This document shows positions 24,544-33,010 of a DNA stretch of 42,391 bases, piece after piece. The notes beneath the pieces are model-generated. The model did not search any database and was not told where the DNA came from. It worked only from the letters and a program-made list of their open reading frames with translations. The stretch comes from Flammeovirga sp. EKP202. Lineage in GTDB: Bacteria > Bacteroidota > Bacteroidia > Cytophagales > Flammeovirgaceae. Both the position numbers and the translations under genes were made by a program. The DNA lies in the NCBI RefSeq assembly GCF_014534745.1, contig NZ_JACVVP010000061.1, positions 1 through 42,391 of the forward strand, in the 5' to 3' direction. Each line of letters starts with the position of its first letter. The first letter of the stretch is position 1.

Positions 24544-25458
24544 ATGAGTACTTACACAATAAAAGATTTAGAACACCTTACTGGAATAAAAGCACATACT
24601 CTAAGGATTTGGGAACAACGCTACAAAATTATTATTCCTAAACGCTCAGAGACAAACATTCGTTACTATGATGATGATGACCTAAAATTAATGCTTAACG
24701 TTTCGTTACTTAATTCACATGGTATTAAAATTTCAAAGATAGCGAAGTTAACGCAAGAACAAATCCGGGAGGAGGTTTTTAATGTCATGAGCTCAAGTGA
24801 CAATTATTCAGATCAAATCACCCAGTTAACTACATGTATGCTTAACTTTGACGAATTTCAATTCGAAAAAGTCATTTCAACAGCTATTTTAAAATATAGC
24901 TTTGAGGAAAGCATGATCAACATAATTTTACCTTTCTTGACAAGGGTCGGTTTTCTGTGGCAAATAGGAGCGATTTCACCAGCACAAGAGCATTTTATCT
25001 CCCATCTTGTACGACAAAAAATTATCGTAGCTTTAGATGCCATTATGTTGAGAGATGATAAAGGGAAACCACGTTTTACGCTTTTTTTACCAGAAGGAGA
25101 GTTGCATGAGATCACTTTACTTTTTGCTTGTTATATCATCAAGTCAAGAGGTTTTAAAGTAACTTATCTAGGTCAGTCATTGCCATTAGAAGAGTTGAAA
25201 GCAGTTTACAAGACTACACCTTGCGAGTATATGTTGACGGTATCTACCTCACTACTTAAAACTGGTAATTTACAGGATTATATTTTAGATCTTGGTAATG
25301 CATTTCCCAATGCTAAAATTCTTTTAACAGGAAGACAGATTATTGGTATGGATTACGAAATGACTGAAAATGCAGAGCTACTACCAAGTTTACCTGGTTT
25401 TATAGGTTTGATTGACAATTTAGCTAAGAATTTCTCACTGAGTGATGTTGATGCTTGA
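24544..25458 (+). CDS. MerR-family regulator with B12-binding domain (CarH/LitR-like)
   Basis: A 304-residue transcription factor. Residues 1-70 are a MerR winged helix (YTIKDLEHLTGIKAHTLRIWEQRY...RYYDDDDL). Residues about 90-165 are the helical cap domain of methyl-cobalamin proteins with the signature W139-x9-E149-H150. The C-terminal part is a Rossmann-like B12 domain with GELHEI (His188, candidate lower ligand) and a second-strand VTYLGQSLP. In CarH, adenosylcobalamin makes a DNA-binding tetramer that light breaks, releasing carotenoid genes (family knowledge). Whether this protein binds B12 is inferred from the motifs. Its 3' end overlaps the convergent folB by 24 bp; the divergent neighbour is a hydrolase. 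Confidence 0.85.
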   Translation: MSTYTIKDLEHLTGIKAHTLRIWEQRYKIIIPKRSETNIRYYDDDDLKLMLNVSLLNSHGIKISKIAKLTQEQIREEVFNVMSSSDNYSDQITQLTTCMLNFDEFQFEKVISTAILKYSFEESMINIILPFLTRVGFLWQIGAISPAQEHFISHLVRQKIIVALDAIMLRDDKGKPRFTLFLPEGELHEITLLFACYIIKSRGFKVTYLGQSLPLEELKAVYKTTPCEYMLTVSTSLLKTGNLQDYILDLGNAFPNAKILLTGRQIIGMDYEMTENAELLPSLPGFIGLIDNLAKNFSLSDVDA

Positions 25459-25791
25459 TGCATAACATACTCCACCAATAGGGGGATTATATTTTTTGAT
25501 TTTTACGGTAACCTGAAAAGCTGTTTTAGGCCATTTTTGATATATTCTATCAACAATCTTTTGCCCTAAGTGCTCTAGAAGTTTGCACGAAACACTCATT
25601 TCACTATTTACTATATCATACAAATCCATATAATTGATAGTACCTTCTAGATTGTCAGTTTGTGCTGCATTATCAAAGTTGGTGTCCACAGAAAGGTCAA
25701 CACCATATTTATTACCTATTTTTTGTTCTTCTTCAAAAAATCCGTGGTATGCAAAAAATTCTAGCCCTTCTAGAGCAATAGTATGTTTCAT
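25435..25791 (-). CDS. folB: Dihydroneopterin aldolase
   Basis: Cleaves 7,8-dihydroneopterin to glycolaldehyde and the hydroxymethyl pterin used in folate synthesis. The 118-residue protein has the family start LEGLEFFAYHGFFEEEQKIG (6-25, with Tyr and His of the active site), INYMDLYDIV and LLEHLGQKIVDRI, and near the end VTVKIKKYNPPIG. The ATG at 25791 is chosen; an upstream TTG overlaps the DivIVA gene. It lies 10 bp after that gene, so they are co-transcribed. Its tail overlaps the MerR-type gene on the other strand by 24 bp. Confidence 0.92.
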   Translation of the reverse strand: MKHTIALEGLEFFAYHGFFEEEQKIGNKYGVDLSVDTNFDNAAQTDNLEGTINYMDLYDIVNSEMSVSCKLLEHLGQKIVDRIYQKWPKTAFQVTVKIKKYNPPIGGVCYASSINITQ

Positions 25792-25801
25792 TGTGAATCG
25801 A

Positions 25802-26446
25802 TTAGTCAAGATTTAAATCCTCAAAAAAGTTGGTATTTAAAGAATCGTCAACGGCAATTTTGTCCTGCATTTTCTTAGTTTGTTCTTTTTGAGCTTTTAC
25901 AGCTTCTTGATCGCTATATGCCAACTTTTTGATTGCTTTTAACCTTCTTGCTTCACCTAAAGTTTTCTCGGCCATATCACTTAAGGCTTCCAAAAGCTTA
26001 TCAGAATAATTATCAATAGCTTGATAATCTCTTTTGATCATTTTAGTGTTTTTGCGTAGGGTATCCATTTCATGTTGATACCTTTTTTGTACCTCTTCCA
26101 TTGCTTTTTGAGCTCTGTCTTCCGCTTCTTGAACAATAAATTGAGCACGTTGCTGAGCATTTGCGAGCATGGCTGAAGTTTGAGATTTAGTATCATCTAT
26201 TGCCTTTTGTCGAGCATTTTCGGCATTATTGATACTATCTATCATCTTATCTTCAAGTTCTTCGAATTTTTGTAGCCTCTTTCTATTTTCTTCTAATTGT
26301 TGAAGCATTGTATCATTCTGAGATTTTAAATCTTCTACTTCTTTGGCTACTTTATGTAAAAGTCTGCTAACATCTTTGGTGTCATAGCCGCCAAAGATCT
26401 TTTTTTTGATATTACTGTTGATGATGTCGTTTGGTTCAATACTCAT
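25802..26446 (-). CDS. DivIVA-like coiled-coil protein
   Basis: A 214-residue cytosolic protein. The N terminus IEPNDIINSNIKKKIFGGYDTKDVSRLLHKVAKEVEDL (about 3-40) matches the DivIVA membrane-binding turn, with Phe18, Gly-Gly and the Y-D-x-x-x-V motif. The rest is a nearly unbroken coiled coil rich in Glu, Lys, Gln and Arg (about 40-195), ending in an acidic tail. DivIVA proteins gather at negatively curved membrane such as septa and poles; in Bacteroidota their partners are poorly known. Coupled to folB (10 bp gap) downstream and follows small orphan genes by 45 bp. Confidence 0.8.
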   Translation of the reverse strand: MSIEPNDIINSNIKKKIFGGYDTKDVSRLLHKVAKEVEDLKSQNDTMLQQLEENRKRLQKFEELEDKMIDSINNAENARQKAIDDTKSQTSAMLANAQQRAQFIVQEAEDRAQKAMEEVQKRYQHEMDTLRKNTKMIKRDYQAIDNYSDKLLEALSDMAEKTLGEARRLKAIKKLAYSDQEAVKAQKEQTKKMQDKIAVDDSLNTNFFEDLNLD

Positions 26447-26491
26447 GATGATAGAACAATTCCGTGCAGTTTTTTATTTGTTTCCCTTAAA

Positions 26492-26713
26492 TTAGTCTTC
26501 ATCAAGACATTTTTCCAAATTTTTCTCAATATCTTCCCAATATGAAGTATTAGTTTCTGGAACTGGGATAGGATCTTCACCTGTTTGTATTCTCCAATAA
26601 TTGGAATTGTAAAGACACTTCTTTTGATATTCAGACAATTGATTAAACTTGGCGTAGTTGGTACTTTTGCCTTTTTGTGCTAATAAAGTTTGGTATATTT
26701 CTTTACTTTTCAT
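26492..26713 (-). CDS. Small orphan protein, function unknown
   Basis: A 73-residue soluble protein with no signal peptide or membrane segment. It has basic, Gln/Lys-rich N-terminal helices, a central YWRIQTGEDPIPVPE and an acidic Leu/Glu/Asp tail with two Cys. I do not recognise the family. It lies 3 bp after the preceding gene (stop at 26717), so it is translated with that gene and the FadL-like barrel gene upstream. Tight packing argues that it is real. Confidence 0.6.
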   Translation of the reverse strand: MKSKEIYQTLLAQKGKSTNYAKFNQLSEYQKKCLYNSNYWRIQTGEDPIPVPETNTSYWEDIEKNLEKCLDED

Positions 26714-26716
26714 TTT

Positions 26717-27217
26717 CTAAAATCCTTTATTTTTCAAATTTAACTCTTCGTAGCCAACTTCAAAAATTCCTTCTTCAATCCAAAAGCCAATTGCTTTTTT
26801 GTTATCAATGAAGCAATAGATCACTTCACCACTGTATTGATTTTCTTCATCTTTATAATTGAATTGAATATTTAAGAAGTTCTGATACAAAAAGCCCTTT
26901 CCTGATTGAATTTGACTACTTATGCCTAGGTCCCATTTTGAAAACCATTTTCCATTCTCAATCAATGATAAATTTAAATTTCCACTATAAGTACTATCAG
27001 TAGCCCATGTATTATGACCATGAACAGCATAGTTTCCTTCAATGGAAGTGATTTTTTGAAGTGGAACTACTGCTTCAATTTTACCGTGAAGTGAACAATA
27101 TGCATGATATAATTCTTGAAACCGTTCCACTATATTTTCTTCAGAGATTGCCTGTTCCCAATAGTGTATGGATGATTGTGGTTTGAATATTTCTTTGATC
27201 CAATTTATAAGTCTCAT
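26717..27217 (-). CDS. Orphan soluble protein, function unknown
   Basis: A 166-residue protein without signal peptide. The first 45 residues look helical (NWIKEIF...YWEQAISEENIVERFQELYHAYC), followed by alternating strands (NLNLSLIENGKWFSKWDLG, YLNIQFNYK-like and YSGEVIYCFIDNKKAIGFWIEEG). I recognise no family. Its ATG overlaps the stop of the FadL-like gene by ATGA (27214-27217), the sign of translational coupling, so its job is probably linked to that outer-membrane protein. Cytosolic by sequence, which is odd beside a porin. Confidence 0.65.
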   Translation of the reverse strand: MRLINWIKEIFKPQSSIHYWEQAISEENIVERFQELYHAYCSLHGKIEAVVPLQKITSIEGNYAVHGHNTWATDSTYSGNLNLSLIENGKWFSKWDLGISSQIQSGKGFLYQNFLNIQFNYKDEENQYSGEVIYCFIDNKKAIGFWIEEGIFEVGYEELNLKNKGF

Positions 27218-28704
27218 TCTGAAGATTGTCCAATATTATATGTGAATCCAAGGAATAAGCTCAAAGTATTTTCACGTATTCCCATAGAGTGATCTCTTCT
27301 CCCTTGCAAAACTATGCGATCTTCAGGAGAAAATTCAACAGGATTAGAAAAATTAGCAACTTGCTTTAAATTCTTTCCTCTAGAAAGGGAATACTGTAGT
27401 CCAGCGATTATATCTGTTTTGAAAATTTTAAATTGTGCACCACCTGTAAAGTGATATTGGTTTAATGAAAATGTAGTGATTTCTGAAGGGAATTTATTGT
27501 CTCCTCCTCCAGTGTAAGGAGTGTAGGTAAAATCGGTCCTAAAACCTCCTATTAGTTCAATATTTTGATTGACATTACCTCTCATTCCTACAGCGACATT
27601 AGTGACATTACGATGCTGTGCTTTGTAGTTCAACCAATTTTCAGTTTTAAAACCAATAATATTATTCGTTACGAATGCTTCTGGCGGCATATCAGTAATA
27701 AGGTTATACCTTTTAATGGGAGCAAAATATTCAACTGTAAAATATAATGATGACTTTTTTCTAAAATATGTGGCACCAAAAGCAACACTGAATGGCTCTT
27801 TGAATCGGGTTTCTAATTCTTCTTGTTGTTCAGTTGCCAACATATTAGGAAGAGGTTGATCGTCGACATTATTTACATTTTGTACACTCACTTCTCTATA
27901 AACCTTTGATGTGCCAGCATAAGCCATCGTTGGAGTCGTGATATTAAGCCCTAAATGAAGATCATTCAGTGTATATTTAAATCCAATTTTAAGCAAGAAT
28001 CTAGAAGTATACCCTTTGATATTTTGGACATTGGCAAAATTAGCAATGTAAAAATCTTCAATATCAATGGCTGCTCCTTTTTCAATGTTGTAGGCTTTTG
28101 TTTCTAAATTGTAATCGTAGTTAATGACAGCATAAGAATGAAACGCACTAACACCAAAACTGAATTTATCTGAGTATTTTTTGGCCATACCTATCCCTAT
28201 CCAATAATCTTCATACTCCATTCTATAGTAGAAATCTCCGATATATTCTTCAATCCCAGGAAGAGATTTAATAATATCTAATTGTTGTGCTGTTCTACTT
28301 CTTATTTCAGATGAGATATTATCCCTTGTAAAACTGGCCAATTCAATACTGGTTTTATCCCAATTTCTAGGTCGAAGTAAAAAGGCTACAAAACGAGGTT
28401 GTACCTTAAAATCCCAATCTGAATAACTATCTCCACCACCCAATGCATCATCATACCTGAAGATATAAGTACTAAAAATGTTCGCAGAAATGGAAAAAGT
28501 TTTATAATCTATATCGGCAATTTGTGATGGATTATAAAAGATAGAAGCAATTCCACTACCACCTCCCACTACAGCACCAGAAAGTAAACTAGCATCCGTA
28601 TTAAAGCTATTGCTCCAATACCTGCCTGTTTGAGCGAAAAGTGAGGTTGAAAAAAATAATAAAAAAATGGAAATCAGTAGCTTGTAAGAAAGAGATTGAA
28701 CCAT
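27214..28704 (-). CDS. FadL/OmpP1-like outer-membrane transport protein
   Basis: A 496-residue exported barrel. The signal peptide MVQSLSYKLLISIFLLFFSTSLFA is followed by a mature start QTGRYWSNSFNTDASLLSGAVVGGGSGIASIFYNPSQIADID, which is the FadL-type N-terminal hatch pattern (the GG-x-G-x-A-S-I-F-x-N-P block). The remainder is strand-rich with aromatic girdle residues, and the end FLGFTYNIGQ is a typical final strand. In FadL such proteins move hydrophobic compounds across the outer membrane; the substrate here is unknown. Divergent from the barrel/S41 pair and first in a leftward operon of five genes. Confidence 0.78.
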   Translation of the reverse strand: MVQSLSYKLLISIFLLFFSTSLFAQTGRYWSNSFNTDASLLSGAVVGGGSGIASIFYNPSQIADIDYKTFSISANIFSTYIFRYDDALGGGDSYSDWDFKVQPRFVAFLLRPRNWDKTSIELASFTRDNISSEIRSRTAQQLDIIKSLPGIEEYIGDFYYRMEYEDYWIGIGMAKKYSDKFSFGVSAFHSYAVINYDYNLETKAYNIEKGAAIDIEDFYIANFANVQNIKGYTSRFLLKIGFKYTLNDLHLGLNITTPTMAYAGTSKVYREVSVQNVNNVDDQPLPNMLATEQQEELETRFKEPFSVAFGATYFRKKSSLYFTVEYFAPIKRYNLITDMPPEAFVTNNIIGFKTENWLNYKAQHRNVTNVAVGMRGNVNQNIELIGGFRTDFTYTPYTGGGDNKFPSEITTFSLNQYHFTGGAQFKIFKTDIIAGLQYSLSRGKNLKQVANFSNPVEFSPEDRIVLQGRRDHSMGIRENTLSLFLGFTYNIGQSSE

Positions 28705-28918
28705 AAAAAATTATTGCTTTTAAGTTCTGATAGTAAGAAGAGATATGAATGATTTCAATTATTAAAGTAAAAGAAAATAAAAATACGTTTCCTTTCCCTT
28801 TAATATTCAAAATAAAATTAAGTATAAATCATGAATATTTTCATTTTATATATGAAAAAGGTTCATTAACTTCATTGATGATAATTACTTTTTTATCTAT
28901 TCATCTAAATCAATTAAA

Positions 28919-29803
28919 ATGAGTCTCACCAAGAGCTTACGAATACTAAGTATCTTATTGCTCTCTTATTTTACTTTACCTAATACTTATGGTCAATCTG
29001 ATTCATTAAGTAATACCCCAAAGTATAGAGAACAATTTATTTTCTTTGGAACAACCCTGAATGTATCTTCAAAATCTAGAGATGCAGCGTTTTCACCTCT
29101 GTTATATGAAGGTCCAGGTATTGGAGGGAATGGCGGTTTTATCACCAGAAATGAACAGTTTGAGTTCCTTTTCGATGGAGGTTTTACTTTTGGAATAATG
29201 AGAACCGATTTAGCTGGGAACACTGATACAGGTGGTAATATTTTTTACACTGTTCCTATTCATACTCACGCCTTATGGACTATTAATTCAGTGTTTAAAG
29301 GCACTCCCAATGCATTTTTAAGAGTAGGAGGGGCTGTTGATTTTACAGGTAACTTTAGAGGTAACTTTTCATACACCAACTCAGCACTAAATTTTGAATA
29401 TATTTCGGGTATTGGTCCTGGAGCACAATTAGGATGGGATCTACATCTTAATAAAACGGGTAAATTCTTCAGAAAAAGGGATAGGGACCTGACATTTTTA
29501 TGGACCATTTCACTTCCGATAATGGGAACTTATATGCGTCCTAGCTTCAATACAATTAGTGATTTTACAACTGGTGCTAATTTTATTTCAGGAGGAGCAA
29601 AACAAAATTTTGCTTTTATCGGTGATCTCGTTCAATTCAATTCAAGATTAGAGATGTATTATAGATTGCATAATAAAAATGCTTTCAAGCTTTTTTATGA
29701 ATGGAAATATTTTGCAGTGAATGAAGGAAGTAGCGGGAATACCCAAGGTGCATATCATCAATTAGGTTTAGCATTTATGTTTAATGTCACGGGAAATAAA
29801 TAA
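28919..29803 (+). CDS. Predicted outer-membrane barrel protein, unknown family
   Basis: A 294-residue exported protein. Signal peptide (LRILSILLLSYFTLPNTYG, cleaved before QSD), then a mature part dominated by alternating polar/aromatic strands such as IFFGTTLNVSSK, FLRVGGAVDFTG and the final YHQLGLAFMFNVTG. No family is recognised beyond a barrel. The gene directly downstream begins 3 bp later and encodes an S41-type lipoprotein peptidase, so the two are co-transcribed and may act as a pair at the outer membrane (inference). Confidence 0.68.
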   Translation: MSLTKSLRILSILLLSYFTLPNTYGQSDSLSNTPKYREQFIFFGTTLNVSSKSRDAAFSPLLYEGPGIGGNGGFITRNEQFEFLFDGGFTFGIMRTDLAGNTDTGGNIFYTVPIHTHALWTINSVFKGTPNAFLRVGGAVDFTGNFRGNFSYTNSALNFEYISGIGPGAQLGWDLHLNKTGKFFRKRDRDLTFLWTISLPIMGTYMRPSFNTISDFTTGANFISGGAKQNFAFIGDLVQFNSRLEMYYRLHNKNAFKLFYEWKYFAVNEGSSGNTQGAYHQLGLAFMFNVTGNK

Positions 29804-29806
29804 AAA

Positions 29807-30919
29807 ATGAAAACAAATCAATTTAAAACTGTTGTCTTAAGTGTTTTTGTAGCTGTTTTTTTATTTGGCTGTGAAAACTTATTTATAGAAAAAGATCCAG
29901 GGAGTAATCATAGGGCATCATTTGATTACTTATGGAATAAGGTCAATGAACAATACTCTTATCTTGAACTCAAAAATATTGATTGGGATAGTGTTTATAC
30001 TGAATATAGTCCAAAAGTTGAGGATGATATGCCTCAAGAACTGTTTTTCAGCTTGATGTTTGATATGCTGAAGACATTAGAAGATGGTCATGTCAATTTA
30101 TATTCTCCATTTAGTGTTTCAAGGTACCCTGAACTGGCAGTGCCGGATTCCAATTATAGTACTCGAATTGTAAGGACTACTTATTTGAGTGAGCAATATT
30201 TTGTGACAGGTCCTTTACAACATGATTTTATTCATAGAATAAATGATGATGGTCAGAAAGTAATTGACACTTTACATGTTAATGGTAACCCTAATGATAT
30301 TCGAGGTATTGGATATGTGAGATATAGTAGTTTTGCATCCTTAATATCAAATTATGATATCGATTATGTGATTTCAAGGTACGGAAGATCTACTGCAGGT
30401 TTAATTATTGATGTGAGAAGTAATGGGGGAGGTTCTCCACTAAATATATTCCAATTATGTGAACGCTTTATTCCAGCGGATGCAGGGGAGACAATCCTTT
30501 ATTATAGTAGAAATAAGGTAGGTCCTGGTGAAAATGATTTTGACGATTGGGTATCTGCTACAATATCACCTTCAGGACTTTATTACCCTGGGAAAATTGT
30601 AATATTGACAGATAGAAGTTGTTATAGTGCAACCTCATATTTTGCAACAGCAATGAAAGCTGTTCAAAAGTTGAGAGATGTGAAGATTATTGGAGTACCA
30701 ACGGGTGGTGGTTTAGGCGCTCCAAGAGGAGGACAGCTGCCTAATGGATGGTATTATAGGATGTCAGTAACTCAAACTAGATCCGTAGATGGAGATTTAG
30801 ACTTTGAATTAGGTGTTCCTCCTGATATTTATCAGACTCAGAACCCATCTGATACTCAAAAGAATATTGATACAATTTTAGAGACGGCAATTGATGAAAT
30901 AAAGCATGGTCAATGGTAG
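29807..30919 (+). CDS. S41-family peptidase lipoprotein
   Basis: A 370-residue lipoprotein. The lipobox FLFGC puts the acylated Cys at residue 22. An N-terminal helical domain (DYLWNKVNEQYSYL..., about 38-110) precedes an S41 core: LEDGHVNL, a strand-rich middle, GLIIDVRSNGGGSP (about 195-212), and TDRSCYSATSYFA with Ser274 the likely nucleophile, then VPTGGGLGAPR. No clear PDZ domain is seen, so it resembles the tricorn-core/CtpA-like forms of Bacteroidota. It is coupled to the barrel gene 3 bp upstream. Its target may be a barrel or other surface protein, which is inference. Confidence 0.85.
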   Translation: MKTNQFKTVVLSVFVAVFLFGCENLFIEKDPGSNHRASFDYLWNKVNEQYSYLELKNIDWDSVYTEYSPKVEDDMPQELFFSLMFDMLKTLEDGHVNLYSPFSVSRYPELAVPDSNYSTRIVRTTYLSEQYFVTGPLQHDFIHRINDDGQKVIDTLHVNGNPNDIRGIGYVRYSSFASLISNYDIDYVISRYGRSTAGLIIDVRSNGGGSPLNIFQLCERFIPADAGETILYYSRNKVGPGENDFDDWVSATISPSGLYYPGKIVILTDRSCYSATSYFATAMKAVQKLRDVKIIGVPTGGGLGAPRGGQLPNGWYYRMSVTQTRSVDGDLDFELGVPPDIYQTQNPSDTQKNIDTILETAIDEIKHGQW

Positions 30920-31076
30920 TTGTTTTACATTTTGTTATACAGAAATGATCTTTTTTGTAAAAAATAAAATAAAAATCATTTTTCCTGTAACATTTTTTGT
31001 TCACATACCGTTAATATAAATGCGAATAATACTAAAGATAAGCTGTCTAACGACAGAGGACGATTAATCCAATCAC

Positions 31077-31114
31077 AAAAAAAGCACAACATGTTTTGTA
31101 TGTTGTGCTTTTTT
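31077..31114 (+). terminator. Strong rightward terminator, possibly of a small RNA
   Basis: Seven A then GCACAACAT (31084-31092) pair with ATGTTGTGC (31100-31108) and T6. It is 158 bases after the S41 stop. A smaller hairpin CTGTC-taac-GACAG (31043-31056) lies just upstream, so a short RNA could end here. Confidence 0.88.
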
Positions 31115-31148
31115 GTATTTAAGTACTACTAATTTTTTGGTGTGTACG

Positions 31149-31191
31149 ACGCTAAAAAACGTTTTAATAATGGTTCTATTTAGCGTTTTTT
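31149..31191 (+). terminator. Second rightward terminator-like hairpin
   Basis: ACGCTAAA (31149-31156) pairs with TTTAGCGT (31179-31186), loop 22 bases, followed by a T run. It is a weaker back-up or an independent element. Confidence 0.5.
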
Positions 31192-31298
31192 GAAGGAAAT
31201 AATCGCAAAACAATAAATAGAATTAGTATTAAATAATTTTGTCTTGGCACTTAATATCTATTTGAAATAGACTATTTCCCAAATGTGTGGCCATAAAA

Positions 31299-31330
31299 AA
31301 AAGCAGTTCTACCGAAGTAAAACTGCTTTT
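31299..31330 (-). terminator. Terminator of the PDH E2 gene
   Basis: AAAAGCAGTT (31299-31308) and AACTGCTTTT (31321-31330) form a stem. On the minus strand it ends in an eight-T run. It is 22 bases after the leftward gene's stop. Confidence 0.88.
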
Positions 31331-31351
31331 GAATTTATCTTGAGATCTTAA

Positions 31352-33010
31352 TTAAACTAAGATTCTAACTGGATCTTCTAATAAACCTTTCAATGTATGT
31401 AAGAAGGCTGCACCGATAGCACCGTCAACAGATCTGTGATCACAAGTAAGTGTAATTTTCATTACGTTACCTGGTACGATTTGACCGTTTTTCACTACAG
31501 GAACCTGCTTAATACCACCTACTGCTAAGATACAAGAAGCAGGAGCATTGATGATCGAAGTGAATTGCTCAATTCCAAACATACCTAAGTTTGAAATAGT
31601 GAACGTTGCACCAGACATTTCATCTAAAGAAAGTTTCTTGTCTTTTGCTTTACCTGCCATTTCTTTCACAGTACTAGAAATCTGAGATAGAGACATTAAG
31701 TCCGTATTTCTGATTACTGGAACTACTAAACCGTCAGGAATTGCAACCGCTACACCAACGTTTACGTGGCTAGCCACTTTGATTGAATCACCTTCAACTA
31801 AAGAGTTTACCATAGGGTGTTGCTTCAATGAAGCCGCAACAGCTTTTACTACGATATCGTTGAAAGATACTTTAACGTCAGGAAGCTCGTTCATAGACTT
31901 TCTAGCTTTGATAGCATTGTCCATGTCGATGTCCATTGTCAAGTAGAAGTGAGGAGCACCAAATTGAGAAGCAGTAAGGTTTCTTGAGATAGCCTTACGC
32001 ATACTGTTCATTGGTTGATCATCAAAACTTTCTACACCAAGTGGAGCTGCTACAGCTGCAGGAGCCGCAGGTGCTGTTGTTGGAGCAGGAACATAAGCCT
32101 CAACGTCTCTTTTAATTACTCTACCGTGCTCGCCTGAACCAGGAATCATTGCGATGTTGAAACCTTTGTCTTCTGCCATTTTCTTTGCTAATGGAGAAGC
32201 AAAAACTCTCTTACCGTCATGTTCAGGAGCTGGAGCTGCGTCACGTGATTGTGGAGTAGAAGCTACTGGGGCTGCTTTAGGTGCAGGAGCTGCTGCTTTT
32301 GGAGCTGGTGCCGCTGCAGGAGCCGGAGCTGGTGCTTCAGCTGCAGGAGCTGCCGCCGGAGCCGCTGATTTAGCTTCTTCAGCTTTAAGAAGTGTTTCAA
32401 AGTCAGCACCCTCTTCACCGATGATAGCAATTACGCCATCAACAGGAACAGAACCACCGTCTTCAACAGCTACATATAATAACTTACCTTCATCGTAAGA
32501 TTCTAATTCCATTGTAGCCTTGTCTGTTTGAACTTCAGCAAGGATATCGCCAGCCTCAACGTCGTCACCAACTTTCATTAACCATTGTGAAATGGTACCG
32601 TCAGTCATGGTATCAGACATTTTAGGCATTTTAACTACAACAGCATTAATACCTGAAGTATCAATTGCCTCTGCAGCAGGTGCAGGGGCTGCAGCTGGAG
32701 CTTCAGTAGGTGCTGGAGCTTCTGCAGCAGGAGCAGCATTACCACCATCAAGAAGAGATTGGAAATCTTCTCCTTCTTCACCAACAATAGCAATAATTCC
32801 GTCTACAGGAACTGCTTCTTTTTCTTGAACTGCAATGTAAAGTAGAATACCATCTTCATAGTTTTCTAACTCCATAGTTGCTTTATCAGTTTCAACCTCT
32901 GCGATCACATCGCCTGAAGCGATTTCATCGCCTACTTTTACTAACCAAGATGCTATTACGCCTTCTGTCATCGTATCTGACATCTTAGGCATTCTGATTA
33001 CTTCTGCCAT
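31352..33010 (-). CDS. pdhC: Pyruvate dehydrogenase E2 (dihydrolipoyl acetyltransferase)
   Basis: Transfers the acetyl group from E1-bound lipoyl arms to CoA. The 552-residue protein has two lipoyl domains, each with TDKATMELE (Lys43 and Lys164 carry lipoate), Ala/Pro linkers, the E1/E3-binding domain (ASPLAKKMAEDKGFNI, GSGEHGRVIKRDV) and the catalytic core ending with DHRSVDG (His525, Asp529). Two lipoyl domains and the core favour the pyruvate complex over the 2-oxoglutarate one. E1 and E3 genes are not in the window. The linkers are locally GC-rich because of Ala/Pro codons. An exact -7 element TATTTTTG lies upstream on the minus strand (33067-33074). Confidence 0.92.
   Translation of the reverse strand: MAEVIRMPKMSDTMTEGVIASWLVKVGDEIASGDVIAEVETDKATMELENYEDGILLYIAVQEKEAVPVDGIIAIVGEEGEDFQSLLDGGNAAPAAEAPAPTEAPAAAPAPAAEAIDTSGINAVVVKMPKMSDTMTDGTISQWLMKVGDDVEAGDILAEVQTDKATMELESYDEGKLLYVAVEDGGSVPVDGVIAIIGEEGADFETLLKAEEAKSAAPAAAPAAEAPAPAPAAAPAPKAAAPAPKAAPVASTPQSRDAAPAPEHDGKRVFASPLAKKMAEDKGFNIAMIPGSGEHGRVIKRDVEAYVPAPTTAPAAPAAVAAPLGVESFDDQPMNSMRKAISRNLTASQFGAPHFYLTMDIDMDNAIKARKSMNELPDVKVSFNDIVVKAVAASLKQHPMVNSLVEGDSIKVASHVNVGVAVAIPDGLVVPVIRNTDLMSLSQISSTVKEMAGKAKDKKLSLDEMSGATFTISNLGMFGIEQFTSIINAPASCILAVGGIKQVPVVKNGQIVPGNVMKITLTCDHRSVDGAIGAAFLHTLKGLLEDPVRILV

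Larger units (their letters stand above)
30920..31351. other. Gene-free 432 bp with three hairpins
   Basis: No credible coding region. It contains a small hairpin (31043-31056), two rightward terminator-like hairpins (31077-31114 and 31149-31191) and a leftward one for the PDH E2 gene (31299-31330). The first 100 bases are AT-rich and may be a promoter region for a small RNA. Confidence 0.7.

Noticed and set aside
32154-32828. Rightward open frames rich in Ala and Gly inside the E2 gene
   Set aside because: They are the reverse-strand shadow of the Ala/Pro linkers of the E2 protein, with no start context or homology-like features.
31352-33010. E2 of the 2-oxoglutarate or branched-chain complex
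   Set aside because: Two lipoyl domains and the form of the core favour the pyruvate complex; the others usually carry one lipoyl domain.
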